Below are positions 1-10,200 of a stretch of 34,057 bases of DNA, in pieces (the first letter of the stretch is position 1; every line of letters starts with the position of its first letter). The DNA lies in the NCBI GenBank assembly GCA_017505725.1, contig JAFVOR010000006.1:1-34057 (forward strand). Direction: 5' to 3'. A program made the translations under genes and the position numbers. The notes under the pieces are model-generated. The model was not told the origin of the DNA. It did no database searches and saw only the letters and a list, made by a program, of their open reading frames with translations. This DNA is from Alistipes sp. Lineage in GTDB: Bacteria; Bacteroidota; Bacteroidia; Bacteroidales; Rikenellaceae.

Positions 1-231
1 AATGCAAAATGCAGAACCGACGCTGCGGAGCGAGAGCAGAGGGCAAACTTGTTTGCACTATGCCGAGCCGCAAGGAGGAAAAGCCTGCGAAGCAGGATTA
101 ATGCAAAATGCAAAATGCAAAATTAAAAAGCCTTAACTCCCCTTACTAGCCCTTACTAGCCTTTACTAGCCCTTACTAGCCCTTAAAAAAAGAATTTTTA
201 ATTTTTAATTCTTAATTCTTAATTTAACCAA
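1..231. repeat. Intergenic repeat block upstream of argB
   Basis: No gene is seen. In order the block holds two ATGCAAA-type units, a full copy of module A (17-100), three more ATGCAAAA units (about 101-125), a (cccttactag) array of four units (about 139-185), and an A/T array of TTTTTAAT/TTCTTAAT units (about 194-226) running right up to the argB start. The same parts recur in the same relative order elsewhere in the window (for example 13083-13226 and 3602-3656). No TAnnTTTG promoter is seen between the arrays and argB. Confidence 0.8.
17..100 (+). repeat. Module A repeat, copy 1
   Basis: This is an 84-bp element beginning CCGACGCTGCGGAGCG and ending GCCTGCGAAGCAGGATTA. It contains a hairpin GCAAAC-TT-GTTTGC (43-56) and a terminal hairpin CCTGC-GAA-GCAGG. 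Other copies are at 16554-16633, 20394-20477, 30463-30540 and, in part, 30568-30610. The central stem differs between copies but keeps pairing around the same TT loop. No ORF of its own is credible. Confidence 0.8.
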
Positions 232-1005
232 TTGATTACCGTAGTAAAGATAGGTGGCAATGTGATTGACAACGAGGCGGCATTGGAGCGCTTCGTTGCC
301 GACTTTGCACAGTTGCCATCCCCCAAGATACTTATTCACGGAGGTGGTAAGTTGGCTACCCGTTTGGCGGAGAAGCTCGAGATACCGACCACAATGGTCG
401 AGGGTCGTCGTGTGACCGATGCTGCCACTCTCGATGTTGTGACAATGGTCTACGCAGGTTTGCTCAACAAACGCATTGTAGCCAAGCTACAGCGCGAAGG
501 ATGCAATGCGCTCGGATTCTCGGGTGCCGATGGCAATATGATACCTGCCACAAGGCGTAACCCCGAGCCACTCGACTATGGCTTTGTGGGTGACATCGAG
601 GCAGAGAATATAAATCGCAATCTACTATCCTCTCTGCTTGAGAGTGGTGTTACGCCTGTGTTCTGCGCCATTACGCACGACACAGAGGGTACACTACTAA
701 ACTCTAATGCCGATAGTGTAGCCTCGGCAGTAGCGGTGGCTGCAGCAACCATAGCTCCTACCGACCTTGTATTCTGCTTCGAGAAGCAGGGTGTGTTGCG
801 CGATATCGACGATGAGAACTCGGCGATACCGCTCATCACCAAGGCTGACTACCCCACCTTGCGTAGCGAGGGTATAATCAGCAAGGGTATGATACCAAAG
901 ATTGATAACGCCTTTCGTGCCATAGACGAAGGTGTTACTAGTGTCACCATCAAGCACTCCGAGCAACTGAACAATACCGAAGCAGGAACAACGATTAAAC
1001 GATGA
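232..1005 (+). CDS. argB: Acetylglutamate kinase family protein (ArgB)
   Basis: This enzyme phosphorylates the side-chain carboxylate of an N-acylated glutamate with ATP, the second step of arginine synthesis, in the cytoplasm. The 257-residue length fits the short ArgB class. Visible motifs are KIGGNV near the N terminus, the IHGGGK glycine loop at about residue 35, and ISKGMIPKI near residue 217, which is typical of amino-acid kinases. The start must be TTG: the frame is closed by TAA at 220-222 and no ATG or GTG lies between that stop and the KIGG motif. The gene overlaps argE by ATGA. Some Bacteroidota (Bacteroides fragilis) run this pathway with N-succinyl intermediates, so the acyl group could be succinyl here; the sequence alone does not decide. 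It lacks an N-terminal extension of the arginine-sensitive type. Confidence 0.93.
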   Translation: MITVVKIGGNVIDNEAALERFVADFAQLPSPKILIHGGGKLATRLAEKLEIPTTMVEGRRVTDAATLDVVTMVYAGLLNKRIVAKLQREGCNALGFSGADGNMIPATRRNPEPLDYGFVGDIEAENINRNLLSSLLESGVTPVFCAITHDTEGTLLNSNADSVASAVAVAAATIAPTDLVFCFEKQGVLRDIDDENSAIPLITKADYPTLRSEGIISKGMIPKIDNAFRAIDEGVTSVTIKHSEQLNNTEAGTTIKR

Positions 1006-2066
1006 ATGCAATAGAGTTACTGCAACGCCTCATAGCAACCCCATCGCTTTCGGGCAACGAAGAGGGTACGGCAGATATTCTCGCAGCCGAGTTGGCGGTG
1101 CGAGGTGTCGAGGTGCGTCGTCATCACAATAATATCTGGGCACTGAGCCGAGGTTTCGATGCGAAGAAGCCTACGCTGATGCTCAACTCACATCAAGACA
1201 CCGTAAAGCCTTCGGCGGCCTACACTCGCAACCCCTTCGAGCCGACTATCGAGGAGGGACGACTCTACGGACTCGGCAGCAACGATGCGGGAGCGTCGCT
1301 GGTGGCATTGCTCACCACATTCTGCAACAACTACGATACCTCCGATGCACCATATAATCTTCTCTTGGCACTCACTGCCGAGGAGGAGAATATGGGCGAG
1401 CGTGGTATGCGCTCGTTCCTTCCGCACCTTGCAGAGCGGGGCATCAAGGTCGATATGGTCTTGGTGGGTGAACCGACATCGATGGAGGCAGCCACAGCAG
1501 AGCGAGGTCTTGTGGTGCTCGACTGCATAGCTCACGGAAAGAGTGGTCACGCAGCACGCAACGAGGGCGAAAATGCCATCTACAAGGCGATGTGCGATAT
1601 CGAGCGACTCCGCAACTACCGCTTCGAGCGATGCTCCGAGCAGTTGGGCGATATAAAGATATCGGTGACACAGATTGCGGCAGGCACACAGCACAACATC
1701 GTGCCCGACGAGTGTCGCTATGTGGTGGATGTACGCACCACCGATGCCTACTCGAACGAGGAGGTGGTGGCGTTGTTGCAGGGTGCTATCGAGGGCGAAG
1801 CGAAGCCTCGTTCCACCCGTGTACGAGCCTCGGCCATTGCCCTCGACCATCCATTGGTTGCTGCAGCAAGGGCGATAGGTCGCAAGACATTCCTCTCGCC
1901 GACAACCTCCGACCGTGCCATTATGCAGGGCTTGGCGGCTCTAAAGATGGGCGTAGGTGAGTCGTCACGCTCGCACACTGCCGACGAATATGTGCTTGTG
2001 AGCGAGATTGAGGAGGGCATTGCGATATATCAGCAACTACTTAACGAATTGAAGAATACTATATAA
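1002..2066 (+). CDS. argE: M20-family N-acyl-ornithine/citrulline deacylase (ArgE-like)
   Basis: This is a zinc-dependent deacylase that releases the acyl group in arginine synthesis. The 354-residue protein has the M20 metal and catalytic layout: H64 and D66 in NSHQDTV, D95 in GSNDAGA, the acidic catalytic stretch E127-E129 in TAEEEN, E157 in GEPTS, and H325 in SRSHTADE. A dimerisation-domain segment with GKSGHAAR lies in the middle. Its start ATG overlaps the argB stop (ATGA), which implies translational coupling, and argH follows after 5 bp. The true substrate could be N-acetyl- or N-succinyl-ornithine or -citrulline; the placement between argB and argH supports arginine synthesis rather than DapE or a peptidase. 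Confidence 0.88.
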   Translation: MNAIELLQRLIATPSLSGNEEGTADILAAELAVRGVEVRRHHNNIWALSRGFDAKKPTLMLNSHQDTVKPSAAYTRNPFEPTIEEGRLYGLGSNDAGASLVALLTTFCNNYDTSDAPYNLLLALTAEEENMGERGMRSFLPHLAERGIKVDMVLVGEPTSMEAATAERGLVVLDCIAHGKSGHAARNEGENAIYKAMCDIERLRNYRFERCSEQLGDIKISVTQIAAGTQHNIVPDECRYVVDVRTTDAYSNEEVVALLQGAIEGEAKPRSTRVRASAIALDHPLVAAARAIGRKTFLSPTTSDRAIMQGLAALKMGVGESSRSHTADEYVLVSEIEEGIAIYQQLLNELKNTI

Positions 2067-2071
2067 ACAAT

Positions 2072-3364
2072 ATGAAACTTTGGAACAAAGGATTTGAGCC
2101 TGACAAGGCAATCGAGGAGTACACCGTAGGTAACGACCGTCTGCTCGACCTGCGCCTTGCTCGATACGACATCGAGGGATCGATGGCGCATATCAAGATG
2201 CTCGAGACGATAGGACTTCTCGAGAAGGGCGAGCTGGAGCAGTTGCTTGCAGCCCTATCGGAGTTGTTGGATGAGGCGAAGCAGGGCAACTTCGTCATCG
2301 AGGAGGGTGTCGAGGATGTCCACTCGCAGGTGGAGCTGATGCTCACTCGCAAGTTGGGCGATGTGGGCAAGAAGATTCACTCGGGCCGCTCACGCAACGA
2401 CCAGGTATTGGTCGATTTGAAGCTCTTTATGCGTGACGAGTTGCGCGACATAGCACGCCACGCCAAGGCTCTCTTCGACCGTCTGATTGCCCTCAGCGAG
2501 GAGCATAAGGAGACGCTGATGCCGGGTTACACCCACCTACAAATCGCTATGCCTTCGTCGTTTGGATTGTGGTTTGGAGCATACGCCGAGTCACTCATCG
2601 ACGACGTACGACTGCTCGCTGCTGCCTACGACACCGCCAACCAGAATCCTCTCGGCTCGGCTGCGGGATATGGCTCGTCGTTCCCACTCAACCGCGAGAT
2701 GACCACCGAGTTGCTCGGCTTCGAGACCTTGCACTACAACGCCGTAGCGGCACAGATGAGCCGAGGCAAGACCGAGCGTGCCGCAGCCTACGCCATAGCT
2801 GCACTCGCCTCGACCATAGGTCGCTTTGCTATGGATGTATGCCTCTTTATGTGTCAGAACTTCGGCTTCATCTCCTTCCCCGACAACCTCACCACAGGCT
2901 CGAGCATTATGCCCCACAAGAAGAATCCCGATGTATTCGAGATTACGCGAGGCAAGTGCAACCGACTGCAGGCTGTGCCGAACGAGATTGCCCTTATGAC
3001 GGCCAATCTACCACTCGGCTACCACCGCGATATGCAGCTGCTGAAGGATGTTATCTTCCCCGCTACACGCGAGATTTGCGATGTGATGGCTATGGTCGAC
3101 TTTATGTTGCAGCACATACGCATCAATGCCGACATTTTGGAGGATAAAAAGTATGACTACCTCTTTACGGTCGAGGATGTCAACCGACTTGTGCTCGAGG
3201 GCACACCATTCCGCGAGGCCTACCGCGAGGTGGGTATGGCGGTACAGGAGCATCGCTACACCCCTACCCGCGAGGTGCATCACACCCACGCAGGCAGCAT
3301 CGGCAACCTCTGCAACGACAAGATAGTCGAGAAGATGGAGGAGGTGATACAGAGGATGCTATAG
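2072..3364 (+). CDS. argH: Argininosuccinate lyase
   Basis: This enzyme cleaves argininosuccinate to arginine and fumarate, the last step of arginine synthesis; the family is a cytoplasmic homotetramer. The 430-residue protein carries the SGRSRNDQ motif near residue 101 and the superfamily signature GSSIMPHKKNPD near residue 276, which contains the flexible catalytic-serine loop. It is slightly shorter than the usual ~450-460 residues, but no core motif is missing. It is the third gene of argB-argE-argH. No argC, argD, argF or argG lies in the window, so the pathway is split. A long inverted array of 9-mers directly follows the stop. Confidence 0.96.
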   Translation: MKLWNKGFEPDKAIEEYTVGNDRLLDLRLARYDIEGSMAHIKMLETIGLLEKGELEQLLAALSELLDEAKQGNFVIEEGVEDVHSQVELMLTRKLGDVGKKIHSGRSRNDQVLVDLKLFMRDELRDIARHAKALFDRLIALSEEHKETLMPGYTHLQIAMPSSFGLWFGAYAESLIDDVRLLAAAYDTANQNPLGSAAGYGSSFPLNREMTTELLGFETLHYNAVAAQMSRGKTERAAAYAIAALASTIGRFAMDVCLFMCQNFGFISFPDNLTTGSSIMPHKKNPDVFEITRGKCNRLQAVPNEIALMTANLPLGYHRDMQLLKDVIFPATREICDVMAMVDFMLQHIRINADILEDKKYDYLFTVEDVNRLVLEGTPFREAYREVGMAVQEHRYTPTREVHHTHAGSIGNLCNDKIVEKMEEVIQRML

Positions 3365-3710
3365 CCATCCTTCTCCTCTTACACCCTCTTACAGCTCTTA
3401 CAAGGTTGCGTGCCTCTGTAAGAGTGTAAGAGTGTAAGAGTGTAAGAGGGGACTCCGAAGGTGGTCACGGCGCAACGATTATAGGATTTGATAGGATTTG
3501 ATAGGATTCGCACCTGCGGTGCTTGATAGGATGCGCTACAAAGTTCTGCTTCATCCTATTCCCTCCTATTTTGGTCATCTCGTTTTCCGTTTTCCGCTTT
3601 CCCTTACTAGCCCTTAAAAATAATTTTTAATTTTTAATTCTTAATTTTTAATTAGCCAAAGCCAATGGCCAATGGCTTCTAACAAAAAAAGTCCCCGAAG
3701 GGACTTTTTT
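3365..3710. repeat. Repeat-rich spacer between argH and pflA
   Basis: There is no gene. The spacer holds: 3372-3450, ctcttacac-type 9-mers followed by their inverse (gtgtaagag) repeats, able to fold into a long hairpin at the 3' end of argH; 3450-3535, a box B (3451-3476) with the taggatttga spacer and the hairpin GCACC-TGC-GGTGC; TTTTCCG units near 3591; a short cttactag array; an A/T 8-mer array (3617-3656); and the pflA terminator. Confidence 0.8.
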
Positions 3711-3711
3711 T
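3683..3711 (-). terminator. UUCG-loop terminator after pflA
   Basis: Read on the minus strand, AGTCCC-TTCG-GGGACT is followed by a run of T, beginning immediately at the pflA stop codon. An A-run precedes the stem, so it could also stop transcription arriving from argH. Confidence 0.85.
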
Positions 3712-4442
3712 TAGTTGACGAATACCGTCTTAAAGTATTCGTCAAACAACGCTTTGGCACGATCGAGTTGTTCGGGCGTATTCTCCTTCACGCCCTGCAA
3801 CTTATACTCTTGTCCCATAGCCTCGTACTTGTGTACTCCGAGGGTATGGTAGGGCAATATCTCGACTCGCTGCACCATCTCGAACTTGCCCAAGTGCTCA
3901 CCCAAGGCACGGATATCGGCCTCAGCGTCGCTATAGCCCGGTACAAGCACATAGCGCAACCAGAATGGCTTGCCATTGCGCTCAAGCCACTCCGCAGTAC
4001 GGAGAGTCTGCTCGTTGCTACGCTCGGTGAGGAGCTGATGTTGCGACGGGTTGTGTTGCTTGACATCGAGCAATACCAGGTCGACAATCGAGAATAGCTC
4101 CTCGACCCACTCGTTCCATACGGAACCATTACTATCTATACATATATGTATACCTTGCTCCTTGAGTCGCTTGCAGAGAGGTATCAACGCCTTCGCCTGC
4201 AAGGTAGGCTCACCACCACTGAAGGTGATGCCACCACGCTTGCCAAAGAAGGGCTTTTGGCTTACCGCCTGCTCAATGATGTGCTCAGCATCGGTCTCCT
4301 TAGCCTCGCCACACATATCTATCGTATCGGGGTTGGCGCAGTAGAGGCAACGGAAGTTGCAACCTTGCAAGAATACCACAAGGCGTAAGCCTGGGCCATC
4401 GAAGGTGCCCAACGACTCGTATGAATGTACTTTGAGTTTCAT
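3711..4442 (-). CDS. pflA: Pyruvate formate-lyase activating enzyme
   Basis: This radical-SAM enzyme uses a [4Fe-4S] cluster and S-adenosylmethionine to place a glycyl radical on pyruvate formate-lyase. The 243-residue length matches the family. The cluster motif is C28-x3-C32-x2-C35 (GCNFRCLYC), preceded by the FDGPGLR segment typical of glycyl-radical activases, with the GGEPTLQ motif further on. It lies 134 bp downstream of pflB on the same strand. The spacer contains a long inverted repeat that may lower activase expression relative to the lyase. A UUCG terminator follows the stop. Confidence 0.95.
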   Translation of the reverse strand: MKLKVHSYESLGTFDGPGLRLVVFLQGCNFRCLYCANPDTIDMCGEAKETDAEHIIEQAVSQKPFFGKRGGITFSGGEPTLQAKALIPLCKRLKEQGIHICIDSNGSVWNEWVEELFSIVDLVLLDVKQHNPSQHQLLTERSNEQTLRTAEWLERNGKPFWLRYVLVPGYSDAEADIRALGEHLGKFEMVQRVEILPYHTLGVHKYEAMGQEYKLQGVKENTPEQLDRAKALFDEYFKTVFVN

Positions 4443-4446
4443 AGGT

Positions 4447-4540
4447 ATTAATAAAATTAGGGAATTTAATGAAATTAGGGAGATTAAGGATAAGATTTCA
4501 AACCTCTAAACTCCTTAAACTCCCTAAATTCTCTAATGTC
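4447..4540 (-). repeat. Inverted 9-mer array between pflB and pflA
   Basis: ATTAGGGAATTTA (4456-4468) pairs with TAAATTCTCTAAT (4525-4537) with one mismatch. Inside it, TAAGGA pairs with TCCTTA, and attaggga-type units face ctccctaaa-type units. It forms an extended hairpin in the pflB-pflA intercistronic region. Confidence 0.7.
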
Positions 4541-4576
4541 GCTAACGCCCCTAACGACTCTAACGACTCTAATAAA

Positions 4577-6805
4577 TTACATTCGCTCGTGGAACGAACG
4601 CGAGATAACCTCTAACTGATGCTCACGCGAGAGCTTGGTGAAGTTCACTGCATAGCCCGACACACGAATGGTGAGCTGCGGATACTTCTCCGGATGCTCC
4701 ATAGCATCCATCAACATCTCACGATTGAGGACATTCACATTGAGGTGGTGTGCACCCTTTGTGAAGTAGCCATCCATCATTGTCACGAGGTTCTCGACAC
4801 GAGTAGCCTCGTCAACACCGAGCGACTTTGGTACAATCGAGAAGGTGTTCGAGATACCATCCTGCGAGTCACGATAGCGCAACTTTGCAACCGACGAAAG
4901 CGATGCCACAGCACCACACTTATCGCGTCCGTGCATTGGGTTAGCACCAGGAGCGAAAGCGATGCCCTTCTCACGACCATCAGGTGTAGCACCTGTCTTC
5001 TTACCATACATCACATTCGAGGTGATGGTCAAGAGCGACAATGTAGGCTGTGCGCCCTTGTAGATTGGGTGCTTACGCAACTCCTCGTTGAAGAAGTAGA
5101 CGAGGTCAACACCAAGGTGGTCAACACGATCGTCGTTGTTACCGAACATTGGGAACTCCTTCTCAATCTCGAACGACTCGGTGAGGCCGAGCTCGTTGCG
5201 CTTAACGGTAACCTTGCCGTACTTGATAGCCGAGAGCGAGTCGAGGGCAATCGACAAACCTGCAACACCATAAGCGAGGTTGATGCGTGGGTTGGTATCG
5301 ATGAGTGCCATCTGCGCCTTCTCGTAGTAGTACTTATCGTGCATATAGTGGATGATATTCATCGCATCGTTGTAGACACGAGCAATCTCCGAAAGTACCT
5401 TCTTGTAGTTCGAGAGCACCTCCTCGTAGTTGAGCAAGTCGCCCATCAAGGTTGGGATGCCCTTGACCATCTGTGTGCCGGTAATCTCGCAACGACCGCC
5501 GTTGATAGCGAGCAACAACGCCTTAGCCAAGTTGCAACGCGCACCGAAGAACTGAATCTGCTTACCGATAGCCTGGTACGATACGCAGCAAGCGATACCG
5601 TAGTCGTCGCAGAAGCGTACCTCACGCATAAGGTCGTCGTTCTCGTACTGAATCGACGAGGTGTCGATCGAAACCTTTGCACAGAACTCCTTGAATCCCT
5701 CAGGCAACTCCGGACTCCAGAGCACAGTCATATTTGGCTCCGGCGATGGGCCGAGGTTGTAGAGAGTCTGAAGGAAGCGGAACGAGGTCTTGGTAACCTT
5801 TACACGACCATCGTTGAAGCGACCACCGATAGCCTCGGTAATCCAGGTTGGGTCACCCGCGAAGATGTCGTTGTACGACTGCATACGAAGGTGACGCACC
5901 ATACGCAACTTGATTACGAACTGGTCGATAAGCTCCTGAGCGAACTCCTCGGTGATATTGCCCTTGTCGAGGTCATACTGGATGTAGATGTCGAGGAACG
6001 ACGAAACGTTACCGAGCGACATTGCAGCACCATCCTGCTCCTTGACAGCTGCGAGGTAGGCCATATAAACCCACTGCACTGCTTCTTGTGCCGATGTTGC
6101 AGGGCGGCTCAAATCCAAGCCATAGTACTCGCCCATAACGAGCATATCCTTCAACGCCTTGATCTGATCGGCCACCTCCTCACGAAGACGGATTGTAGCG
6201 TCAGTCATAGGCGAGAGGAGCTGCTTCTTATCCTCCTCCTTAGCCTCGATAAGGCGGTTGATACCGTAGAGAGCCAAACGACGGTAGTCACCGATGATAC
6301 GACCACGCGCGTAGTTGTCAGGCAGACCGGTGAGGAAGCCCAACGAACGGAACGAACGAATCTCCTCGGTGTAGACATCAAATACACCATCGTTGTGAGT
6401 CTTGCGGTAGTGGGTGAAGATATCCTTCACCTTCTCGTCGACATCTACGCCCTGCTCCTTGCAAGCACGCGCTACGACATTTATGCCACCAAAAGGCTTG
6501 ATAGCACGCTTTAAGAGCTCGTCGGTCTGCAGACCTACGATAAGCTCATTCTCCTGGTCGATATAGCCCGCCTTGTGCGAGGTGATGGTCGACACAGTCT
6601 TATTGTCGAGCGAACGCACGCCACCACGCGCACGCTCCTCCTCGAGTGCCTCGAGGCACTTGTTCCAAACTTTCAAAGTACGCTCCGATGGACCTGCCAA
6701 GAACGAAGCATCGCCATAGTATGGCGTAATGTTGGCCTGCACGAAGTCGCTCACATCGATTTTCGACTGCCACAGACCTGCCTTAAACTGCTTGTGAATA
6801 TCCAT
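4577..6805 (-). CDS. pflB: Pyruvate formate-lyase (formate acetyltransferase)
   Basis: This glycyl-radical enzyme converts pyruvate and CoA to acetyl-CoA and formate under anaerobic conditions. The 742-residue protein has the adjacent catalytic cysteines Cys406-Cys407 (GIACCVSYQ) and the C-terminal radical site RVSGYAV with Gly717, 25 residues from the end, as in E. coli PflB. The two vicinal cysteines argue for true PFL rather than a diol dehydratase or other glycyl-radical enzyme, which have one. It is the first gene of pflB-pflA and is preceded by a TATCTTTG promoter about 40 bp upstream. It implies an oxygen-sensitive fermentative lifestyle. Confidence 0.97.
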   Translation of the reverse strand: MDIHKQFKAGLWQSKIDVSDFVQANITPYYGDASFLAGPSERTLKVWNKCLEALEEERARGGVRSLDNKTVSTITSHKAGYIDQENELIVGLQTDELLKRAIKPFGGINVVARACKEQGVDVDEKVKDIFTHYRKTHNDGVFDVYTEEIRSFRSLGFLTGLPDNYARGRIIGDYRRLALYGINRLIEAKEEDKKQLLSPMTDATIRLREEVADQIKALKDMLVMGEYYGLDLSRPATSAQEAVQWVYMAYLAAVKEQDGAAMSLGNVSSFLDIYIQYDLDKGNITEEFAQELIDQFVIKLRMVRHLRMQSYNDIFAGDPTWITEAIGGRFNDGRVKVTKTSFRFLQTLYNLGPSPEPNMTVLWSPELPEGFKEFCAKVSIDTSSIQYENDDLMREVRFCDDYGIACCVSYQAIGKQIQFFGARCNLAKALLLAINGGRCEITGTQMVKGIPTLMGDLLNYEEVLSNYKKVLSEIARVYNDAMNIIHYMHDKYYYEKAQMALIDTNPRINLAYGVAGLSIALDSLSAIKYGKVTVKRNELGLTESFEIEKEFPMFGNNDDRVDHLGVDLVYFFNEELRKHPIYKGAQPTLSLLTITSNVMYGKKTGATPDGREKGIAFAPGANPMHGRDKCGAVASLSSVAKLRYRDSQDGISNTFSIVPKSLGVDEATRVENLVTMMDGYFTKGAHHLNVNVLNREMLMDAMEHPEKYPQLTIRVSGYAVNFTKLSREHQLEVISRSFHERM

Positions 6806-6843
6806 AACTTACCTATATTTATAATCTCTATATAATTCGTGCG

Positions 6844-6851
6844 CAAAGATA
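6844..6851 (-). promoter_or_regulatory. Bacteroidota -7 box for pflB
   Basis: On the minus strand TATCTTTG matches TAnnTTTG; the start codon is about 38 bp downstream. No clear TTTG -33 element is seen. Confidence 0.7.
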
Positions 6852-6869
6852 GTAAAATAAACGGAAAAC

Positions 6870-7261
6870 TGCAATAATGCAGAATGCAAAATTAAGGATT
6901 AAGGGCTAGTAAGGGCCAGTAAAGGCAAATAAGGGCTAGTAAGGGCAAGTAAGGGCAAGCAGAAAGCGCACCCCAATAAGCGAACGCAGTGAGCGCCCCC
7001 AGTAAACCCCAGTAACCCCCAGAAATCTCTGCGCCTTGACCAGGGTGGGAGTTCCCGCAACCCTCAGCCTCCCGCGCATCCTATCAAGCACCGCAGGTGC
7101 GAATCCTATCAAATCCTATCTAATCCTATAATCTCTGCGCCTTGACCACCCTTCGGAGTTCCCGCAACCCTTTGCGCCCTCGCGCACCCCTAACGACTCT
7201 AACGCCTCTAACGACCCTAACTCGTTGCGCCTTGACAACCTTCGGAGTTCCCAGAGCCTCT
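6870..7261. repeat. Repeat spacer between pflB and ostA-like gene, with boxes B2-B4
   Basis: There is no gene. From left to right the spacer holds one or two ATGC units, an array of (gctagtaagg) 10-mers (about 6903-6958), a (ccccagtaa) array with a gcgaacgcagtgagcgc hairpin (about 6977-7022), and three box B copies on the minus strand (7030-7055, 7136-7162, 7225-7251). B3 and B2 are separated by the taggattt spacer with its GCACC-TGC-GGTGC hairpin. B4 and B3 are separated by the gttagaggc spacer. Nothing else is recognisable. Confidence 0.8.
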
Positions 7262-10200
7262 TTACCTCAACGACTCTATCCACTCAATTGTTTCGTAGGT
7301 GAGAGTATCTGTTCGGTCACGCCACTCGCGACGACGGATATAGTCCGCCTTGCGCTGCTGCAAGAGTGCATTGATAGGGAAGAGTGGGCGTGTAAGATTC
7401 TGCTTCACAAGGCGTTGCGAAGGGCGCACAGTGCGTGTCACAATGCTATCCTGAGTAGGTCGACGGTTCGCCTCCCACTTGAAGTTTGGCAACTTGGTAG
7501 GTTGCGTCTCAGGTATCTTATCCATAGGATAGAAGGTGTATGTAGGGCTACCTCTGTAGGTGATGCCCGACACGGTCTGTCCCTCGATGTAGGAGGTCAT
7601 ATCGCCCGCCTCGATGTAGGCCATCAGCGTAATCTCCGGCGAATCCTCCTCCTGCATATAGTAGATGGTCTGCACATTGCTCTTCACATCGTTGCGATAC
7701 ATCTGACGATCACGGAAGTGGGCAGTCATCTCCTTACCCGTCACCTGGTTGTAGTGTGCGGTATCAATCTCCGATGCGGTGAGTGGCTTACCCTCAAAGT
7801 CAGCCCTCACAAGCTCGCTCTTCGCGGTGATGGCGTGTGCCACCTCGGAGGTTATCTGATTTGCACCATTCCACATCACAGGCGAGTGGTACATATGGAT
7901 TATTGAGTCGATGGTGGTTGTGGCGAGTGAGTCGCACACCGCCTGGAAGTCACTGCGATACATCTTCACACGGCGGAATGCACGAATCTGACGATAGAAC
8001 GAGTCGATATTCTCCTTCTCCTCCTTGGCCACCTGCGCTGGCGAAGGCACAGGCTTCGGGAAGAGTATCTCGAGCATCGAGTCGAGTTGTCGGTTGACCA
8101 GAGTATCGAGAGGATCAATCTCCGCCTTGAGCAACGAGTCCACACGAGCCAATGTTGCCGAGTCGGCCATCTGCACAAAGATGCCACGACGCTCTTGACG
8201 ACGAATCTTGCGACGTAGCTGCTCGAACTCACGCTCACGGCTCTTGGCGAGGTAGATCGAGTCACGCTCCGCCCACTTGCGATACTGCTCCACACGCTTG
8301 GCCTGACGGGCACGACCTATGCGGTCGAGCTTGGCATCGAGCGAATCCTGCTTCACGCGCTCAAACTCTGCACGCTCCTTGTCGGCAATAGCCGCAAAGT
8401 GCGCCTTCACCTGCTTGTAGGTCATCGTGTCGAACTTGGCAAGGGTATCGAGACGGGTGCTATCCGCCTTCAACGAGTCGGCCTTCAACGAGTCGGCCTT
8501 CAACGAATCTACCTTAACAGAGTCTACCTTGAGCGAGTCACGCCTCAACGAGTCGGTCTTTATGCTGTCAATCTTTGTCTTCAGACTATCGAGTTTGAGC
8601 GAGTCGACCTTGAGCGAATCGAGACGCACCGAGTCGACCTTCACCGAGTCGCGTGCGAGGAGTTTAGCCCTCTTGAGGCTATCCTTCACAAACTTCTCGC
8701 GCTCCTTGGCTATGCGCTCACGCTCTGCATCACGCACCTTTGCCTCACCCAGGAGTCGTTTGATAAGCGGCATACGCTCCGCCTGCTTTGCACGCAGTTC
8801 TGCCTCACGCTGATGGAGAGCCTCCTTCACTGCCCTGTTCAGGTCGGCAGTCTCCGCCTTGAGGAGTCTGCCACGCAGACGCTGTCCCTGCTTGGTGGTG
8901 TCGCTTGCCAACGAATCTATCAACTTGCGACGCAACTCCACCCTCTCGCGCTGAAGCTCCTCCTTGCTCTTTGGCTTCACCGCCACAGAGTCTCGCTTGA
9001 GTGCCACCGAATCTTGCTTGTGCGAGAGCGAATCGCTCTTTGTTGCCAACGAGTCGCTCTTGCCGAGCGGAGCACCCTTCTCGAGCGTTGCATCCTTGCT
9101 CTGAGCGGTTGGCTTGGCTGCGCTTGGCTTACCCTGCATAGCAGCTCTGCCCTCCATATCGCTCTTTGACGAGTGTTGTTGTCTTCCCCTCTGCGTATGT
9201 GGCTGACCACCTCGTTCGCCACCTCGTTCGCCACGCTTTGCACTCTGTGGACCCTTCGACATTGCGCCTCTGCCCTGCATCTGTGCATCTCCGCCAATCG
9301 GCTTATTACCCATCTGCATAGGCTTGCCACCCTGCAAAGCATTACCTTGCGGAGCATCACCCTGCTTCACACCATCCTTGGCCTCACCCTGCTCGGCAGC
9401 CTTGGCAGCCCTCTCGAGCGAATCCTTCAGCGCCTTCTCTATCTTCTCGCGGATAGGGAAGCGGGTGTTCACATACATCGAATCCGACGAGATGAAGACC
9501 GAGTCACCCTGTGTCGTATCGTAGCTTATGAGCGACGGATTCTTCGTCACAAAGACATTACCCGGCTCCTTCCAATACTCGCCCCAATCGCCAAAGAGGA
9601 GCATCTTCTGCACCCTGTCGTCAATCTGAATATTGCGCTTAAGGCGTGCATAGTTGCTATCACGATAGTAGTAGAGCGTATCGCACATCAGCTCCTGATC
9701 CTTGGTGAGGATGTAGCCATTCCGGGTGAGTGTGTAGAGTTGTGTCGCCTTGTCGTAGGTACCACCATCGGTGTAGAGGTAGTCATCCTCGGCTCGTGTA
9801 GCCTTCTGATCCTTGTTCCAAATATTGGTGCGGGTGAAGAACTGCGCATAGTTGGTCTCGGTGTTGTAGACCACCGAGTCGCTCAACATATCGTACTCGT
9901 TATTACGCATCTGCACATTGTCTACGCAGACAATCTCGTTGGTATCGGTGTAGACATAGCCTCGTTGCGACTCGAGTATGTTGTCGCCACTGATGAGGAC
10001 ACCTCCGCCGCTGTAGCGACCAATATTTGTCTTGGTGTTGAATGTGAAGTTGTAGGTCCATAGCGTAGCCTCGCCATCGACCACCTTGATGATGTTGGAG
10101 TAGACCTTCGCGAGGTTGGTCTCGCCATTGTACTCGGCTCTGTCGCCATAGATGTAGGTTGTACCTCGCTTGATGAGGACATTGCCGAAGCACTCGATGT

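Noticed and set aside
3451-3535. Integron attC-type recombination sites for the box cassettes
   Set aside because: No attC core sites, no cassette ORFs and no integrase; the box is not an inverted repeat.
4619-6514. A 631-codon open frame opposite pflB
   Set aside because: It is the antisense of a strongly supported pflB; its translation is rich in His, Leu and Val with no domain, as expected for a mirror frame of Glu/Asp/Lys codons.
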